A DNA stretch of 64,000 nucleotides from Galerina marginata. Taxonomy: Eukaryota > Basidiomycota > Agaricomycetes > Agaricales > Galerinaceae. The stretch covers positions 2,852,001 to 2,916,000 of the forward strand of contig JAECYW010000002.1 in assembly GCA_023014335.1 (NCBI GenBank), written 5' to 3'. The notes beneath the pieces are model-generated. The model was not told where the DNA came from. It searched no databases and saw only the letters and a list, made by a program, of their open reading frames with translations. Of the stretch, positions 11,107 through 23,179 are shown piece after piece; position 1 is the stretch's first letter, and every line of letters starts with the position of its first letter. Made by a program: the position numbers and the translations under genes.

Positions 11107-12648
11107 ATGAGCCACGATGAAGGACGCAAAGAACAGCTTAGGCTCGCCGGCGCTATTGCTGGAATGGGAAGCGGTACCGTAATATCCTTTTCCCTTCAGG
11201 GTTTGCTACTTAAATTCTTATTTTTAGGTCTAACCAAAGTTGTCCTTATTTCTATTTCTACGACGTTTTGGTGTTGAGAGTACTACACTTCTAGGTCGCT
11301 GTAGGACATGGGTAAGTCAGGCCATTCTCAAGGTATGTAGCCCCACTCCATTTCATGTCACCATCTCACTATTTCCGTGGAGGTCTTAGAATATGGGATG
11401 GCTTCTTTATCTTATGAAAGGTTTGATACCGTCAAGACGCGAATGCAATGCTCGCCGATAGGCACTTATCGTGGGGCCTTTGACGTACTAACTAAAGTCA
11501 TTAAAAACGAGGTCACCAAAATGCAATAGATTCAAGTGGAATGTCTCCTGATCCAAAGTCCAGGGAATACTTGCTTTGTACAAAGGGGCTACTCCTCCCG
11601 CTGTCGGATGGGCCGCAATAGATTCTGTTTTACTTGGATCTCTCCATAACTACCGACTGTTTCTGCTTCGGAATGGAATGACGGAAATGTCATCATCTGG
11701 CCTTCCTCGGCTCTCGTTATTTGCTCATGGAATGGCAGGATTATTTGCCGGTTGGACGAGGTGAGTTCCTGAAATTCCGACATACAGATGTCATGAATCT
11801 CGATCACTCAGTTACAAATTTATTTATTCCCAAACAGCGCATTCGTCGCTACACCGGTAGAATTATTGAAAGGTCCTTTGTAACCCCATGAAATCGGCCA
11901 CCGAGCAATTTGCTGACGGCGTCTCATTCTTGCAGTTAAACTGCAGCTTCAATCTCAAAAATCAGTGTCCGATCGTCAATTCAAAGGTCCTATTGATTGT
12001 GCACGACAGATTATCCGTGTTCAGGGAGTTACTGGCCTATGGACAGGGTTCACCGGTAGTCTCGCATTCAGAAGTAATTTTTTTTGGATGTTCCTATCTT
12101 TTGAGGTCCGTTTGTCTTGCAGATACTCCAAAGATTTTACGACTAATGGGGTTTGTTGAAAAGGCGTTTATGCGCGGTTTTTCGCGGTTAGAAGGGACTC
12201 CTTATGAGGTACTCCAAACTTTGCATTCCAGCTTAGCTATACTCTCAAACCACGGAAGATAAGCACAGGTTCTGCTAATTTCTTGTCCGGTGGTCTCGGC
12301 TCCTTCGTTTATTGGGCGATGGCTATTCCCTTCGATAATATCAAAAAGTAAGGAAGGGCTTATAATTATGATCTCTCATGACAATTTCTATAGTCGAATG
12401 ATGGCGTATCCTCATCCACGCCCTTATCCTCATCCTTCAGCGACCGCGCCAACTATGACGCGACAATCGTTGCTTTTCGTTGCACGCCGCATCTATACTT
12501 GCGATGGTGTAACCGGCTTTTTCCGTGGCCTCGGGCCTACTTTTTTACGTGCATTCCCCGTCAATGCCTCCGCAATATTCGTATATGAAGGGACCATGAG
12601 GGTTCTAGGGGCAGAGCAGGTATTTTCGCAAATTTTGATCAATGCATG
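11107..12648 (+). CDS. Mitochondrial solute carrier (SLC25 family)
   Basis: Three carrier repeats of an inner-membrane transporter can be assembled. Repeat 1 starts MSHDEGRKEQLRLAGAIAGM and reaches the signature as VAVGHG-FDTVKTRMQ through two tiny exons (11228-11238 and 11295-11311). Repeat 2 carries ATPVELLKVKLQLQS, and repeat 3 carries AIPFDNIKNRMM. Between them lie the family's GILALYKGATPPA-like and GVTGLWTGFTG matrix-loop blocks. The PVELLK form of repeat 2 recalls carnitine/acylcarnitine and amino-acid carriers such as Ymc or Crc, but the substrate cannot be set from sequence alone. Oddly, the first signature has Gly where the Px[DE]xx[KR] motif normally has the kinking Pro, if my splice choice is right. 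The gene begins about 150 bp from the divergent RING-CH gene. Confidence 0.82.
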
Positions 12649-13103
12649 ACCTGCAATCTAACGGCCCTGACAGACACGCAGTTAGAGTTTTGATTGGCTA
12701 GCGTCCGCGTGTACAGTAATTTAGGCAGCGTGTTTTTGTCTTCTTTCACAAGTCCTTGGCTTCTCGACGACGGGTCTCAGACTAAAACTTAAAACAGTTC
12801 GTCGACGGTTGCATTCCATTGATGGCTGGCTTTACATGTCTCCTTTTGGGGAATGACATACCAAATAGAGACAACACATTTCGTCGATCTAAATTTAATG
12901 CAGTGAATAATATTCTTGTATGATAGACTATGATTAGGTTACTCGAAATTTACTGAAGAGAAGGGGGCATGGTTCGTATTCTGCCTCTCCATAATCCATG
13001 AATATGGTTGTGGCAGTCGCTAGAGGGAAGTGGAAGTGCTGCATATGTCTAACTGCAATCCAAACCAAAAAGAACATCAGAAAGGAAGAAAAGAGAAGAG
13101 ATA
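12649..13103. other. intergenic stretch, no gene seen
   Basis: This lies between the convergent ends of the carrier gene and the REX4-like gene. Short minus-strand reading frames are shadows or 3' untranslated sequence. I see no repeat or RNA gene. Confidence 0.5.
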
Positions 13104-14027
13104 TCAAAGATAGCAACGAGAGAATGTACTTGGAGGAAGAGCGCACGGCCAATTGCCATTGGAAATTGAGGCCTCCCATGCTTCGGCGTCCGACCGATAA
13201 AGATCCAAGGCAGCGCGGGCGTTCTCAAGCTGGTGCAGCTGACATGAGCGGGATTTCATCTCGGGAAGCTCTAGCGAATAGCCTCACCGGGTGAAGCTGC
13301 CCTTCTTGGCATCGTCTTGACATGAGTTGCCACGCCAGGGTTTGTAGTCCGATAACTTGGTGTGGATTGCGCAGGGCGTTGCGAAAGGGCTTATTTTTAT
13401 CAAAAAAAATTGAATCACCGCACATGAAAACGAAAACGATTTCTACGAACCTGATATAGCGCCACGTCCCGGGTGTCGACTGCAGGATGAGGCAAACCGA
13501 GAACTAAACAAGCGCGAGAGGAGATGAACATAGAAAATAAAGTTATTTATACAGCAATGTTTGGACATACCTGCCAGGTCGTTCCACAGACTGTGGCCGA
13601 CAAGGACTTTGCCTCTGAAAAAATTCGAGACATAGTTCTGTATCATACTGAAAGTCCAGGCTTCCGCTGCAAATAGTGTAAATGAGAATTAAAACTTGCG
13701 GGCATTGGTTGGGACTTGCGTGAAGAGAGATGAGCAGCAGTTATCCCCGTAGCCTGAGTGCGGTAGTCGGTCACCTGCGTCAACATTAATGGATGAATTT
13801 AAAGAATTTTGATGATGATTACCGTCGTGGTAGGTTGGATGTATTTATCGAACACCGTCGTTCCTCGGTAGTCCACAATGGCTATGCGGCTATACTATAG
13901 GTAAGTTCGAGTTAGAAAAGTATGAACGAGGGCTTTACGCGAGAAGGTTAGTGGTACCGCCTGGCCCCACACCAACGACTGCGCAGGATACTGAGAGAAA
14001 GCGTTCGAGAGAGGGAGGAGGGGCCAT
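13104..14027 (-). CDS. REX4-like DEDDh exonuclease relative, catalytic residues replaced
   Basis: Exons joined by five short introns give a chain matching the RNA exonuclease REX4/XPMC2 family. In order they are VGVGPGGTTNLLARIAIVDY, RGTTVFDKYIQPTTT, VTDYRTQATGI, FRGKVLVGHSLWNDLAVLGL, PHPAVDTRDVALYQ, PFRNALRNPHQVIGLQTLAW, then ENARAALDLYR. Family members process rRNA with a DEDDh active site whose first motif is DCEMVG. Here that position reads SCAVVG, so both the Asp and the Glu are gone. The late Asp (usually EDARA) reads ENARA, while the middle WND is kept. The N-terminal Lys-rich region of normal REX4 is also absent; the first usable Met is at 14027 (MAPPPSLERFLSV). It is most likely a non-catalytic derivative or a pseudogene whose splice structure survives. 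The stop at 13104 follows a short hydrophilic tail. Confidence 0.7.
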
Positions 14028-15542
14028 TGGACGAGAATCTGATAAAAAGACGAGCACTGCAGAACAATCCAAGCAGTCCCTCTGGCCTTATGAACATTTC
14101 GGAGTGTGGCGTATTTCAATTCTTAGTCTCTTGCATGAGGTTTTGCGTGACTGAAAACGAATTTATGGACAGGGTGGAACGTACTATGACAAGTTCGGAA
14201 GTGGTGGAAAGTGTTCTTGCAGCATGCCGGACAAGATGGGACATAAAGTAAACGACAAGATTGAATAACAAACCCGAAAGACAAAGAATGTGACAAGCTG
14301 AGGGGTCAACGCAAGCCTGTCCAGCGCCTTGGATTTTAAGTATAATAGATTACGATTGCAGATTTAGGCTTCTTCAGATGTGGAAAAAGCGATCAGCCTC
14401 CGGTGCAATCGCGCGTACTAGGAAGCAAACCATGTCCACCACAAATAAGTCCTTCGTTGAAGGCTTTGAAGTACATGCGGCGGAAAGTAATCCTGGAAGT
14501 AAGTGCTGCTATTCAAGTCAAAAAAAAAGGAATTCAAGGGCAATTGAAGGAACAACACCATAGAAACCATAGCCTCTGGTTTTTGGGCAGCCCTTCGTCA
14601 TGAAGACCAGAGGTGTGGGGATCGTGAGCATTATCTTAGAACTTCACAAGATACGGATCACGAAACGAACGGAGTCTTCGAAGATGCCCTCAAGGAGTGC
14701 AGTCGGGAAAAGAAGGGCTTCAGATCTAATTAGAAGATGTATGATGCATTCGCTGGCGTCTGCAGAAAATCCTGGGAGAAACAGAAAGCATAGAATACCA
14801 CAAAAGGCGACAGCAAAACACCGAGTCCACCACCTATTCGAGACGATATCGGTGACGCATTGACGGCTCTTAGTTGAAGTCATTTGGCCCATTGGGAAAT
14901 TGCATAGGAGGGGTGAGAGGCTGTCCTTTGCGGCTATGAGTCAAGAATGACAGTGGATGGCCAAGGAAGTCAAAGGGAAGACGGGGGCACGATGATCTAC
15001 TTTGTGACAGGGAAGTTAATCATCAATCCACCGGGAACTTGAATTGACGATCAAACTCCTGAGTCTTTAATATCTGGTCATAGAAGACGTGACTGAGGCA
15101 ATATAATTAGGATTTTTTTCAGTAACGCCTATTTGTTAAAGGTAGTACTCACAATCCAGGGAAGGCATTCAGGGTTCGGTATAAGTTCCATGAGAACCGT
15201 AAAGGTAATTAGATCAGGGTTAGCGTTTGTTAGCTTGATTGGCGCTCAACTTGAGATTATAGATCGCTCCTTCCTTTTCTGCACTTCATATTTTGCATTA
15301 ATAACACATCCTGAACCCTACCAGACCCAAAATTTACAATCTCATAGTAAATCCCTGACCGGATCCTGAAAGCCCCCGTGATAATGCGTCGATATATTCT
15401 GGGATACCAGGCTCAGTCGAAACGCCGGATACTACATGAAGCATAGTGCGAGTAGGGTGAGCGCCGTTAGGTCGATACTTCCCGGCAGATGGGAGGGCTG
15501 AATCGGGCTAAATCCTTGTTTGTTCAGCAGCTAATTGTGTCG
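14028..15542. other. 1.5 kb without a recognisable gene
   Basis: Several open frames of 60-90 codons exist on both strands (for example 14600-14863 + and 14644-14892 -), but none resembles a known family, shows consistent splice structure or has a sensible composition. It could hold the decayed 5' part of the REX4-like gene, but I find no Lys-rich N-terminal sequence. No terminal or inverted repeats were noticed. Confidence 0.45.
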
Positions 15543-17336
15543 TTATCGAACAGCGGGGCGTCTGTTTGCTCGGCGTCGTGCCCGTTTCCTTCGATAAAGT
15601 TTGCGACGGATTGTTGCTCTAAGACGGCACCACAAACGTGCTTCTCTGCCGTTCTTAGGGTATAGGTTTCGTAAAGGGAAGATAATATGCCATCTTGGTG
15701 GAAATTTTTTCAACCCATCCACCAGACGCTCTTCGAGTAACCGACGCCGTCGAAGACGGGATTCACACTGCTCAGAGTAGGCCACTTTCCGTACCACGTC
15801 CATACGGCCTTCCTTTAATGCAAGTTGAGAGACGCGACGCTGGACACGTCTATCTTCTATGACGCGTCCCCACTGAGATCTAAACGTACATAGGTTTTTC
15901 CATGCGATTGAACCACATCGCTTTGCTCGCCGGAGAGGACGTAGGAGGAGATGTAAAGTCCTCGAGCTGGGGCGGAATTGTGGGTGGAGTTTCAGAAGGG
16001 AAAACAAGGTTCTTCGCGATTCATAAAATTTAGGTAAACCGTCTTTGCCAGGAGTGGCCGCCATGTGAGCATGGATAATAGCGAGACAGCGCAAAATGGT
16101 CTTTGTGGTAACGGTGCGTGGCATCACCTTGAAGTATGCCTTTGTGAGGGCTAGCCCGCGGTCCTGATTCCCCGTTCTGAGTAACAGTTGCACGAGGCAG
16201 TACACGGCGAATGGCGGTGTGTTGGCAAGTGTTGGCATAGACTTTGGTCGACTCTTGGTCAGTAGTCGCTGGCGCAGTCGAAGATCATCAGGCTGGTCCA
16301 TTGGCGTCATGAAATAATTTCCCACTACTTCTCCATCTTCGTTACGAATAGAGCGTAATATGCTCCGTCGCCTGGGTATACGACAAAATTCCAACCACAA
16401 CGAGTAAGGAATTTCCATCCGGCCGGTCTTGTCTCTTGGCAGTTTGTGGCGATTCTTCAAATCCTTGACGTAGCTCCAGGCGTTATTCCATAATCCTCGG
16501 GAAATAAGCCACCGTATTTCCAATTTATGAGTTTCTAAGTTTTTGGGGAAGTTGTTCATCTGTAAGCCGGCAAACAATTGACGGACTACTCCGTGTGATC
16601 GATGTCGTATGGACAAGGCAAGAAGCAGGTTGTAAGAAGACGTTGAATGCCATTTCGGGTAGAGAGCATGGTAATCCAGAAGAACAGGCAGCCTTAAAAC
16701 AGGCTTTCGGATATTGACAAGGTAGAGCAAGTGACGATAGAACGATGATCGACTGGTGGGTGTCGTAGGAAGTGAAGGATATATAGGTTGCAAGGGTTCA
16801 AAGCCTATAGAATGGACGACTTGCGCCAAGACGTCGGAGGGAATGTCATCGATAGAGTCCTCCGCGTTCGGTGTGGGATGAAATACGGTAGCTTCGGAAG
16901 GATCGTAATCATACAATTCCGGGTCGAAATAAGTGACGTTAACTGAAGGCCGCTTCAACCGAGTCAGAGGTGGGGGGGAAGTGTCACGGAACGCCTTGTC
17001 CTTGGTATTGTTTACCGGCTGTGAGTGGTTCTTCAGTTCAGGACGTGGAATGGCCGGGTGTGTATATTTTCGCCTGTAAACCAATTAGAGGCAATGAAAA
17101 CGACATGGAATAATAATAAAAGTGTACGTGGAACAAGAGGGGCCAGAATGACTGGGCATCTGCCGCTCATTGGATGCAACTTGACATCGGACAGCGCGTC
17201 TTCCAACAGAATTGGTTGGGGTGTGCGCGACGACACGTCGGGACCATGCTCGAGCGGCGGCAAGTTGTAAAGTTGTGGCAAAGGTCGCCTCTGACGCGGC
17301 TGGGAAGGGAAGGAGGCGAAGGGCGCGAAGGGGCAT
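15543..17336 (-). CDS. PPR-like mitochondrial protein, function unknown
   Basis: Two exons. The first (17336 to about 17123) encodes MPLRALRLLPFPAASEATF and an Ala/Arg-rich stretch typical of a mitochondrial presequence. It joins through a 54-nt intron (SCST / RKYTHP) to a 500-residue second exon. The body contains repeated helical pairs such as YNLLLALSIRHRSHGVVRQL, LEIRWLISRGLWNNAWSYV and YCLVQLLLRTGNQDRGLALT, which resemble degenerate pentatricopeptide (PPR) or TPR helices. The C-terminus is extremely basic (RLRATIRRKLYRRKRARRR). This suggests an RNA-binding organellar factor, perhaps in mitochondrial RNA maturation or translation. I do not recognise a named orthologue, and the PPR assignment is tentative because repeats are few. 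Confidence 0.7.
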
Positions 17337-17665
17337 GCATAGGAATGAGGATCCTGCTCACTTCTTCCACTCACCACACCGCGTTACTATTTTTTTTTCT
17401 TTTCGGGACTTTTACGTATGTACAGTTGTTTGTTTCTAAGGACACCGAACGGCCCGATCTCTGCACTCGATCGAGGCACAGAGCTCGCCGTCGGCCTAGT
17501 TCACGTACTGGCCAAGTAAGTAGCTGCCGACATTAAGCTTGACGTCGAAGCCGCATGTCACTCTTACGCTCTAAAGGTTCTAAGAGGGTGCAAAATGCCC
17601 ATGCAATTGAGTATTATTCCACAGAAAGATTTGATAGCAATATAATTCGCCAATGGCAAGTGTTC
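17337..17665. other. intergenic, no gene seen
   Basis: This lies between the start of the PPR-like gene and the 3' end of the Sts1-like gene, both on the minus strand. It should contain the PPR-like gene's promoter. A short pyrimidine-rich run (17385-17405) is the only visible feature. Confidence 0.45.
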
Positions 17666-18956
17666 TCATAATTCGTCCATAGCGTGATGCGATGTTCTCC
17701 CGACCAGCCATCCAACCTTGGACACCCACCTATCCCTGATGCCTCGCATGGCCTCGGACACACCGGGAGCTTTCGCTTCCGCCACTTCATCCAAGGTACG
17801 CTCCCAGTTCTTAACCGTCTCACTCCCAAACATACCACCTTGCTGGTTGACAACTTCGTCCACTTTATCAACCCAGGTTTTCCACTCTTCAGAAAGTCGG
17901 GGGATGATGAAGGGGGCCATTTCCGACAAGGTGAGGGGAGGTTGATCCATGATTTGATTAGTAACGGCAGAAAAGAAAAGAAAAGTCTCGGAGGGGTGGA
18001 ATTTGTCCTTGTGCAAGGACTGAATGGTGGAGGCAGAATTAGCCTGGTTTGTGGTCGGGTTAGACGACTGTGAAGGAGGAGGGATGCAAGAGAAGTATGG
18101 GAAGTAAGACATGCATGTTGATACGTAATCCGAAACGTGGGGTCGCAGCCGCGAGATGATATATGAATCACGCATCACAGGTTGGTTGGGAGCCACGGAT
18201 GCGTGGGTAGGGCCGAAATTGGAGTGCGTATTCCTGGCTGGACCAAAGGCAGGGGGAGTTTGTGAGAAGGTGGGGGCATTCGAATAGGGATAGGCTTCTC
18301 GGAGTCTTTTGGCAGACTGAGCTAACACCTGGACAGCAGTATCCAACGTTGGCCGAGGAATCAAGGGTAAAATAGTCGATTTAAGGGAGGGTTGCGCCTT
18401 CAGTAAAGAGGAAAGCAAGGGCAGAAGAGATTGAGGGGGTAGGCTGGCTGTGGACAGTAACAAATCAATCATCCTGTCTCCGCGACGAAAAGAATGAAAA
18501 CAAACCTAGCAACACACCAATGTCAACGTCGTCGTCTCCAGAGCCACTAGGACTTTTATTCTCCTTGGATGTGGCACCATAACCCGGTGTGGCAATTTCT
18601 GACGAGTTCACAACACGAGCTCGCTTCGGTGCCCCACGCTTCGGCCGTTCAGGTGTCGGGCTCCTATCCATTGATTCGTCTCGGGGCGATGAGAATCTGT
18701 TATGGTCGGCTTCATCCTCGGGATCAAGTCTTCTCTTCTGCGGTCTGGAGGAGGCCGATTGTGTGACCGACGACGCCAATTGATGGAATGCGGCAGGATT
18801 TGTGTGGCCTGGGGTTGGTGTACCAGTCCCCCAAGCGGTCGAACTCATAGAGGTTGAGGCTGTGGGACCGAGACCAAAGCCGAAACCAAAGGGTGAGGGG
18901 GCATGAGGCACAGGCCTGAGGTGGAAGTCGACGTGAGGTTGGAGAACGTTGGCCAT
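17666..18956 (-). CDS. STS1: Nuclear proteasome tethering factor Sts1/Cut8
   Basis: Exon 1 (18956 to about 18510) encodes MANVLQPHVDFHLRPVPHAP, a Ser/Pro-rich region and basic clusters (RPQKRRLDPEDEADH, RPKRGAPKRARV) that could act as nuclear localisation signals. After a very short intron near 18505-18480 the second exon gives the Cut8 fold: MIDLLLSTASLPPQSLLPLL, IPRPTLDTAVQVLAQSAK and KRLREAYPYSN. A helical region follows with PFIIPRLSEEWKTWVDKVDE and a C-terminal GIRDRWVSKVGWLVG. Sts1/Cut8 binds 26S proteasomes and holds them at the nuclear envelope, and it is itself short-lived through N-terminal Lys residues. The exact intron borders are uncertain because only about 40 nt separate the frames. 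The linked Rpn2 gene at the right end encodes a proteasome subunit, but linkage over 45 kb is probably chance. Confidence 0.85.
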
Positions 18957-19786
18957 CGTAAAGTCGTAATGGTGAAAGCAAAGAGAAAGGTAGGTCTGGC
19001 GACCAAGTCACACAAGCTTCATGCAGGTCACAACCGTCACGCGAGCTACGAGTATTTTCACGTGCTAAGCAATCACCCGGCCCTAAATACGTTTGGACGA
19101 AACCATGATTGTTAGAATTTTTCAGCGTTTTCCATTTCTTCCGCATCCTCCTTTGGCATCTTTGGTATGTCGCCTTCTCTTTCCACGTTTCAATGACGAG
19201 ACAAACGAATCGCTACTTCGAAGCCAATAGGCTGATGAACGTCATTCATATACCCAAATTTCTGACTTGATTCGTGGCATACCATGGCAAATTTCGTACT
19301 GACATTATTTGGTAGGCCCACTTTGAATTTAAGGCCGTGTCCTAGAAAATCCTCCTTGGTGTGAGTGTCCTTTCTACTTCATTATATATGATAGAATAAA
19401 CTAGAAGTCAAGCCCTGAACCTGTCTAAAGGACTGGGATGTCGATTTACCATGCTAATACTGATCCCCCATTTGTTGTCCCCTTCGTAGTTTTCTGATGC
19501 TGATCTATTTCCTTTCTACAGGTTGTTCCCGTGTTGCGTGCCGTTCTATCTTATGGTCCTTCCATCATCAATGATCATCTGTTGTCGTAAACCTACGACT
19601 TGTCATATCCCATTCAGCATGCTGTCTGTCGTTTAGAATTTCCACAAATCTAATCACTTTCCAAGTTCGATTCGACTCGCCTAATTGGGTGTATTACTGA
19701 GTAAACGGGTATTAGCTGCGTGTAAGTACATTTAAATATAAGCGGGAATGGTGTGTCTTTGGAAAGCCATTCACGACGTAGGGAGT
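18957..19786. other. 830 bp intergenic region
   Basis: It holds the 5' flank of the Sts1-like gene (proximal) and the 3' flank of the Cas1 gene. AT-rich and pyrimidine-rich in places. I see no open frame of note, no repeat pair and no RNA gene. Confidence 0.5.
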
Positions 19787-22660
19787 CTATATACCCGGAG
19801 GATATGGCCAGAGTAGATTGAATAGCCACAGAATACCCAAGAAAAGTAAAATTCTAGCATTTAAACGCCATGTCCAACTGCTTTCATTAAACCAATGTTG
19901 GAGGCTCCTGGAAGAAGTCTGTGAGGAACTCTCCGCCAAGCGATCCACCCAACGTCCTGGACGAATTGGCGTGTCGGGTTCGATGGGAAGTGCATCACCA
20001 GCGTCGTCTTTGAGTCCACTGGCGCGGGTCAAGGGAATTGATATGACTTGTCCCTCAAGCTCAGTTACGCTCTCTATTGCTGTCGTTGCTGGAAGGGGTA
20101 GTTCTCTATTTCGGGTTCCGCAAATGATTGTCGTAATTTCTCCTGTGGCATAGGCAACTCGATCGCATAGGTATAAGAACATCGTCGTGGTAATGACGAA
20201 GTTCACTTGTCTCCATCGAGTGCCTGGGACGGCCAACAAAATCCCTTTGGTGTCTCCAGCGAGCCAGAAATGGTATTGAATGACGAAGGTCTCCAAAGAA
20301 CACTTGCCCACAAAGGCAAAAGCTCTTGAATATGATGACCTCAGGACGGTGCTGGAATTGCGTAGAACAATAAAGGCAAGGATTGGAAGGAACGAGATGT
20401 ATGGATGCCAGGTGTTATACGTGAATTTAGATTCTTGATGAAGCTCAAACGCGAAAAACCACACCATGACGAGGGCTGATCCTGCGATAGATCCTTTCGT
20501 GATCAGTGACCAACGATAATGATCTGTCAGCCGGAATTCCCGTATTTTTATCACGAGAATTGCGGTCAGCATACCCACGTAAACAATCCAGATGTCGAGG
20601 TTGGTGCGGAAAGCCCATTGATCAGACGACCAACGAATGGCACAGAACCGATGAAGGGCGTCAAATAGCGCCTCTAGTAACCAGTTTGTACTCATGAACC
20701 AATTCATTACGGCCGCCGATAGCAGAATCTTGCCAAGCAGAACAGGTGTCCGGTCATTAAATCGGGCGCCTAATACCATGGTTGTATAAACCACAATGAA
20801 CCACATCGACACGAGTGGTGTGAAGTAATAAGATATGTAGTTTGTGTTCATCGTGTAGGCAAGGATAACTGTAAACAAGTTCAAGCGGATTAGAACCTGT
20901 TTTATAATATTAGGTGTATTGTATCGAGCAAGATTTGATTCACTAACTTGAGCAATCCGCAGAAAACCAAAATCTGCTTTACGGAGATAGAATGTGGTAT
21001 GGCCATATCCAGTCATGAAAAGATACGACGCTACCAGGACCCGTATTGGGTTATAGATCCCCGAAACTTGCGAAGCGCCGAAGTAATGGTAGATGAGAAT
21101 TACAACTGAGAAGGCGGAAATGTTCATTAGTATGTTCGTCCTCCGGCAAACACGACGGGCCACGTACTCTGCATCCAACCCTTCCATTCATCCGTTTGGT
21201 CACGGTTAAGAAATCCGAAATCCGACTCTCCGCGCTGCACTGTGGCCAGACCGACGGCTAGCGAAAGGCAGCACAGAATACCAAATGTCCATGGATTGAA
21301 GTGTTTTTGCTCCTTTTCCCAGAAATTCGTTCGATCAGCAAGAAATATCAAGGCGAGGGATAAACTGATGATAAACTGCGGGAGTATTTTATTCTTTAAT
21401 GACGCGGCACGCAAAGCTATCGAATAAGAGATGTTTTAGTCTACAGATAAGAAAGGATGGTCGTAAAATGAGGACATACCTGACGAAAACGCTTTGTACG
21501 AGAGGTACGGTCCTGATATCAATGCCAAGGTAAGAAATATGCTTTGCAAAAGGGACGGCCAAGGGTAACGATTGCAGCAAGTCTTGTTTAAAGGAAAGGC
21601 CTTGGGCATGACATCGTTGCATCGAAGGTTAATTAGGATATTGGCCTGAATTTTGACGATCGCGTCAGAAAAATGCAAGCCATCTTCTGTCAGCGATTCA
21701 TCCAACATCTTGTTGAAAACAAGAGGTAGCGCCACATCGACATTTGGGGTCGAAAAGATGTGTTTAAAGTCTTCTGAGGGTGGGTTTATACGGTGATATA
21801 GGTCGGAATTCATTGCATCTATATCCGAAGGGTGCATTGTCGAGGCTCGATCTGGGGATAGCTTGGAAACTGTGACTTCTTCGATCGGGAGGATTACGAC
21901 CTTGTCGGCGGGTTTGACACGAGTTGAAAGTGACTCAAATATGTGTCCCATGTTGTTCTCCCAGGCTGATAACCCGCCTGATGTGTGTGCATAACGAAGG
22001 TACCATAAACCGGATCCTAGCACAAGCATGGCGGGAGCGGGGTCACTATGACTGACTGCTTTTGATCTGGCCTCTGTAAGAATCCATTGTGTGTACGATG
22101 TATTGAGAAATGGGTCCCACGCGAAAGTGAGGTTGGTTCCGTATTTTGTATAGAGTGTGTGATTCGCGTGTTTTTTCGTGGCGTCTGCAGGTAAGCTCGG
22201 TAGAGTCGCGTCCAGTAGGTGCCCTATCTGAAAGAATAGTTTTCTAGTGACTGAATCTCCGATGAAGATGATTTCCTTCGACTTCAAACATGTAGCAGCT
22301 TCCTTCTCTGTATATGGGTGTAGCATACAACCTGAATTCAGACGAGGGAGCGAAATTGAGCGAGAAAAATGCGAACAATCGCTTAGAACTACAGTTATGA
22401 CTAACCATTAGGTTGCCACTTTCCGTGATTGGAGTCTAGCCAACTTCCGTCGTTTAATAACGCTCTACAATGCAAAGGATCAGACAACCCTAATGTACAT
22501 ATGTTCAGTGGTTGCCGATCAGGTTGGAAAATAAATAAGATTTTCTCTGCGTACCTGTGAACAGAAGGCGACAAAATCCCAGAATACATGCCAGCAGTGA
22601 GGCAGAAACACCCAGAAAATGTGGCCACGCAGGATTGACGGTAGATTTGGATAGAAGCAT
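19787..22660 (-). CDS. CAS1: Cas1-type glycan O-acetyltransferase (SGNH + 10-TM)
   Basis: The start MLLSKSTVNPAWPHFLG at 22660 leads into a signal anchor (VSASLLACILGFCRLLF). After an intron the PC-esterase/SGNH part follows: RALLNDGSWLDSNHGKWQP, EIIFIGDSVTRKLFF with the catalytic Ser, and later TEDGLHFSD with the Asp-x-x-His pair. The remainder is a polytopic domain: RYPWPSLLQSIFLTLALIS, KNKILPQFIISLSLALIFL, then SGIYNPIRVLVASYLFMTG and YTMNTNYISYYFTPLVSMW, ending LLWPYPPGI. This two-part layout is that of Cas1p/CASD1, Golgi enzymes that O-acetylate surface glycans (glucuronoxylomannan in Cryptococcus, sialic acid in animals). Four or more introns fit in frame. In this fungus it probably acetylates cell-wall or capsule-like polysaccharide; the substrate is inferred from family knowledge only. 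Confidence 0.88.
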
Positions 22661-23179
22661 GACAAGGTAAAGTAACCTCTGAACAATTAGAGACGAAGGA
22701 GCATAAGAAGTAGGGGTTCGTAGCGCAAATTGCAGTGAAAGGTTCACGTCTATGAAGCCTACAGGTGTATCATTTTGGTTTGCGTTTGACTTGGAGACGT
22801 CAACAAGCAATGTGGTGTAAAAGTAACATTGACAAGCTAAGAACTACACAACGCATCAACCAGGGTCAATTCTCCTTCCAAAAATAGTAACATGACAGTT
22901 ATTTCTGGAAAATTTGAATTTTGCGTAGTGATCGATGATAGAGGTATAAGCTACTGTAAGTTATTGAAATGCGTTCCACAACCACAAAAAGTCCAGATGC
23001 AATGTCCAATGCTAAATACAAATATCATAAGGTCCAAAAAAAAAAAAGGGGGGAGAATGCAAGAAACAATTGATGAATGGGGTACGGTGCCATAGATAAG
23101 AGGCCTGACACTATATGCCAGTGCTTGAGGTCGTTAACCCTGACATTCGTGTCAATAACAGAGAAGTGGAGACAAACTG
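22661..23179. other. intergenic between Cas1 and rhomboid genes
   Basis: Contains the Cas1 5' flank and the 3' flank of the rhomboid gene. A 13-base A run followed by G6 at about 23036-23052 is a low-complexity tract. Nothing else was recognised. Confidence 0.45.

Noticed and set aside
14600..14892. Overlapping 80-90 codon frames on both strands
   Set aside because: No homology, no splice continuity and odd composition; treated as non-coding.
17614..18171. Second long minus-strand frame overlapping the Sts1-like gene
   Set aside because: It is a shifted reading of the same exon; the chosen frame carries the Cut8 blocks.
23036..23052. Poly-A followed by poly-G as a retroelement tail
   Set aside because: No adjacent retroelement coding sequence or target duplication; simple low complexity.
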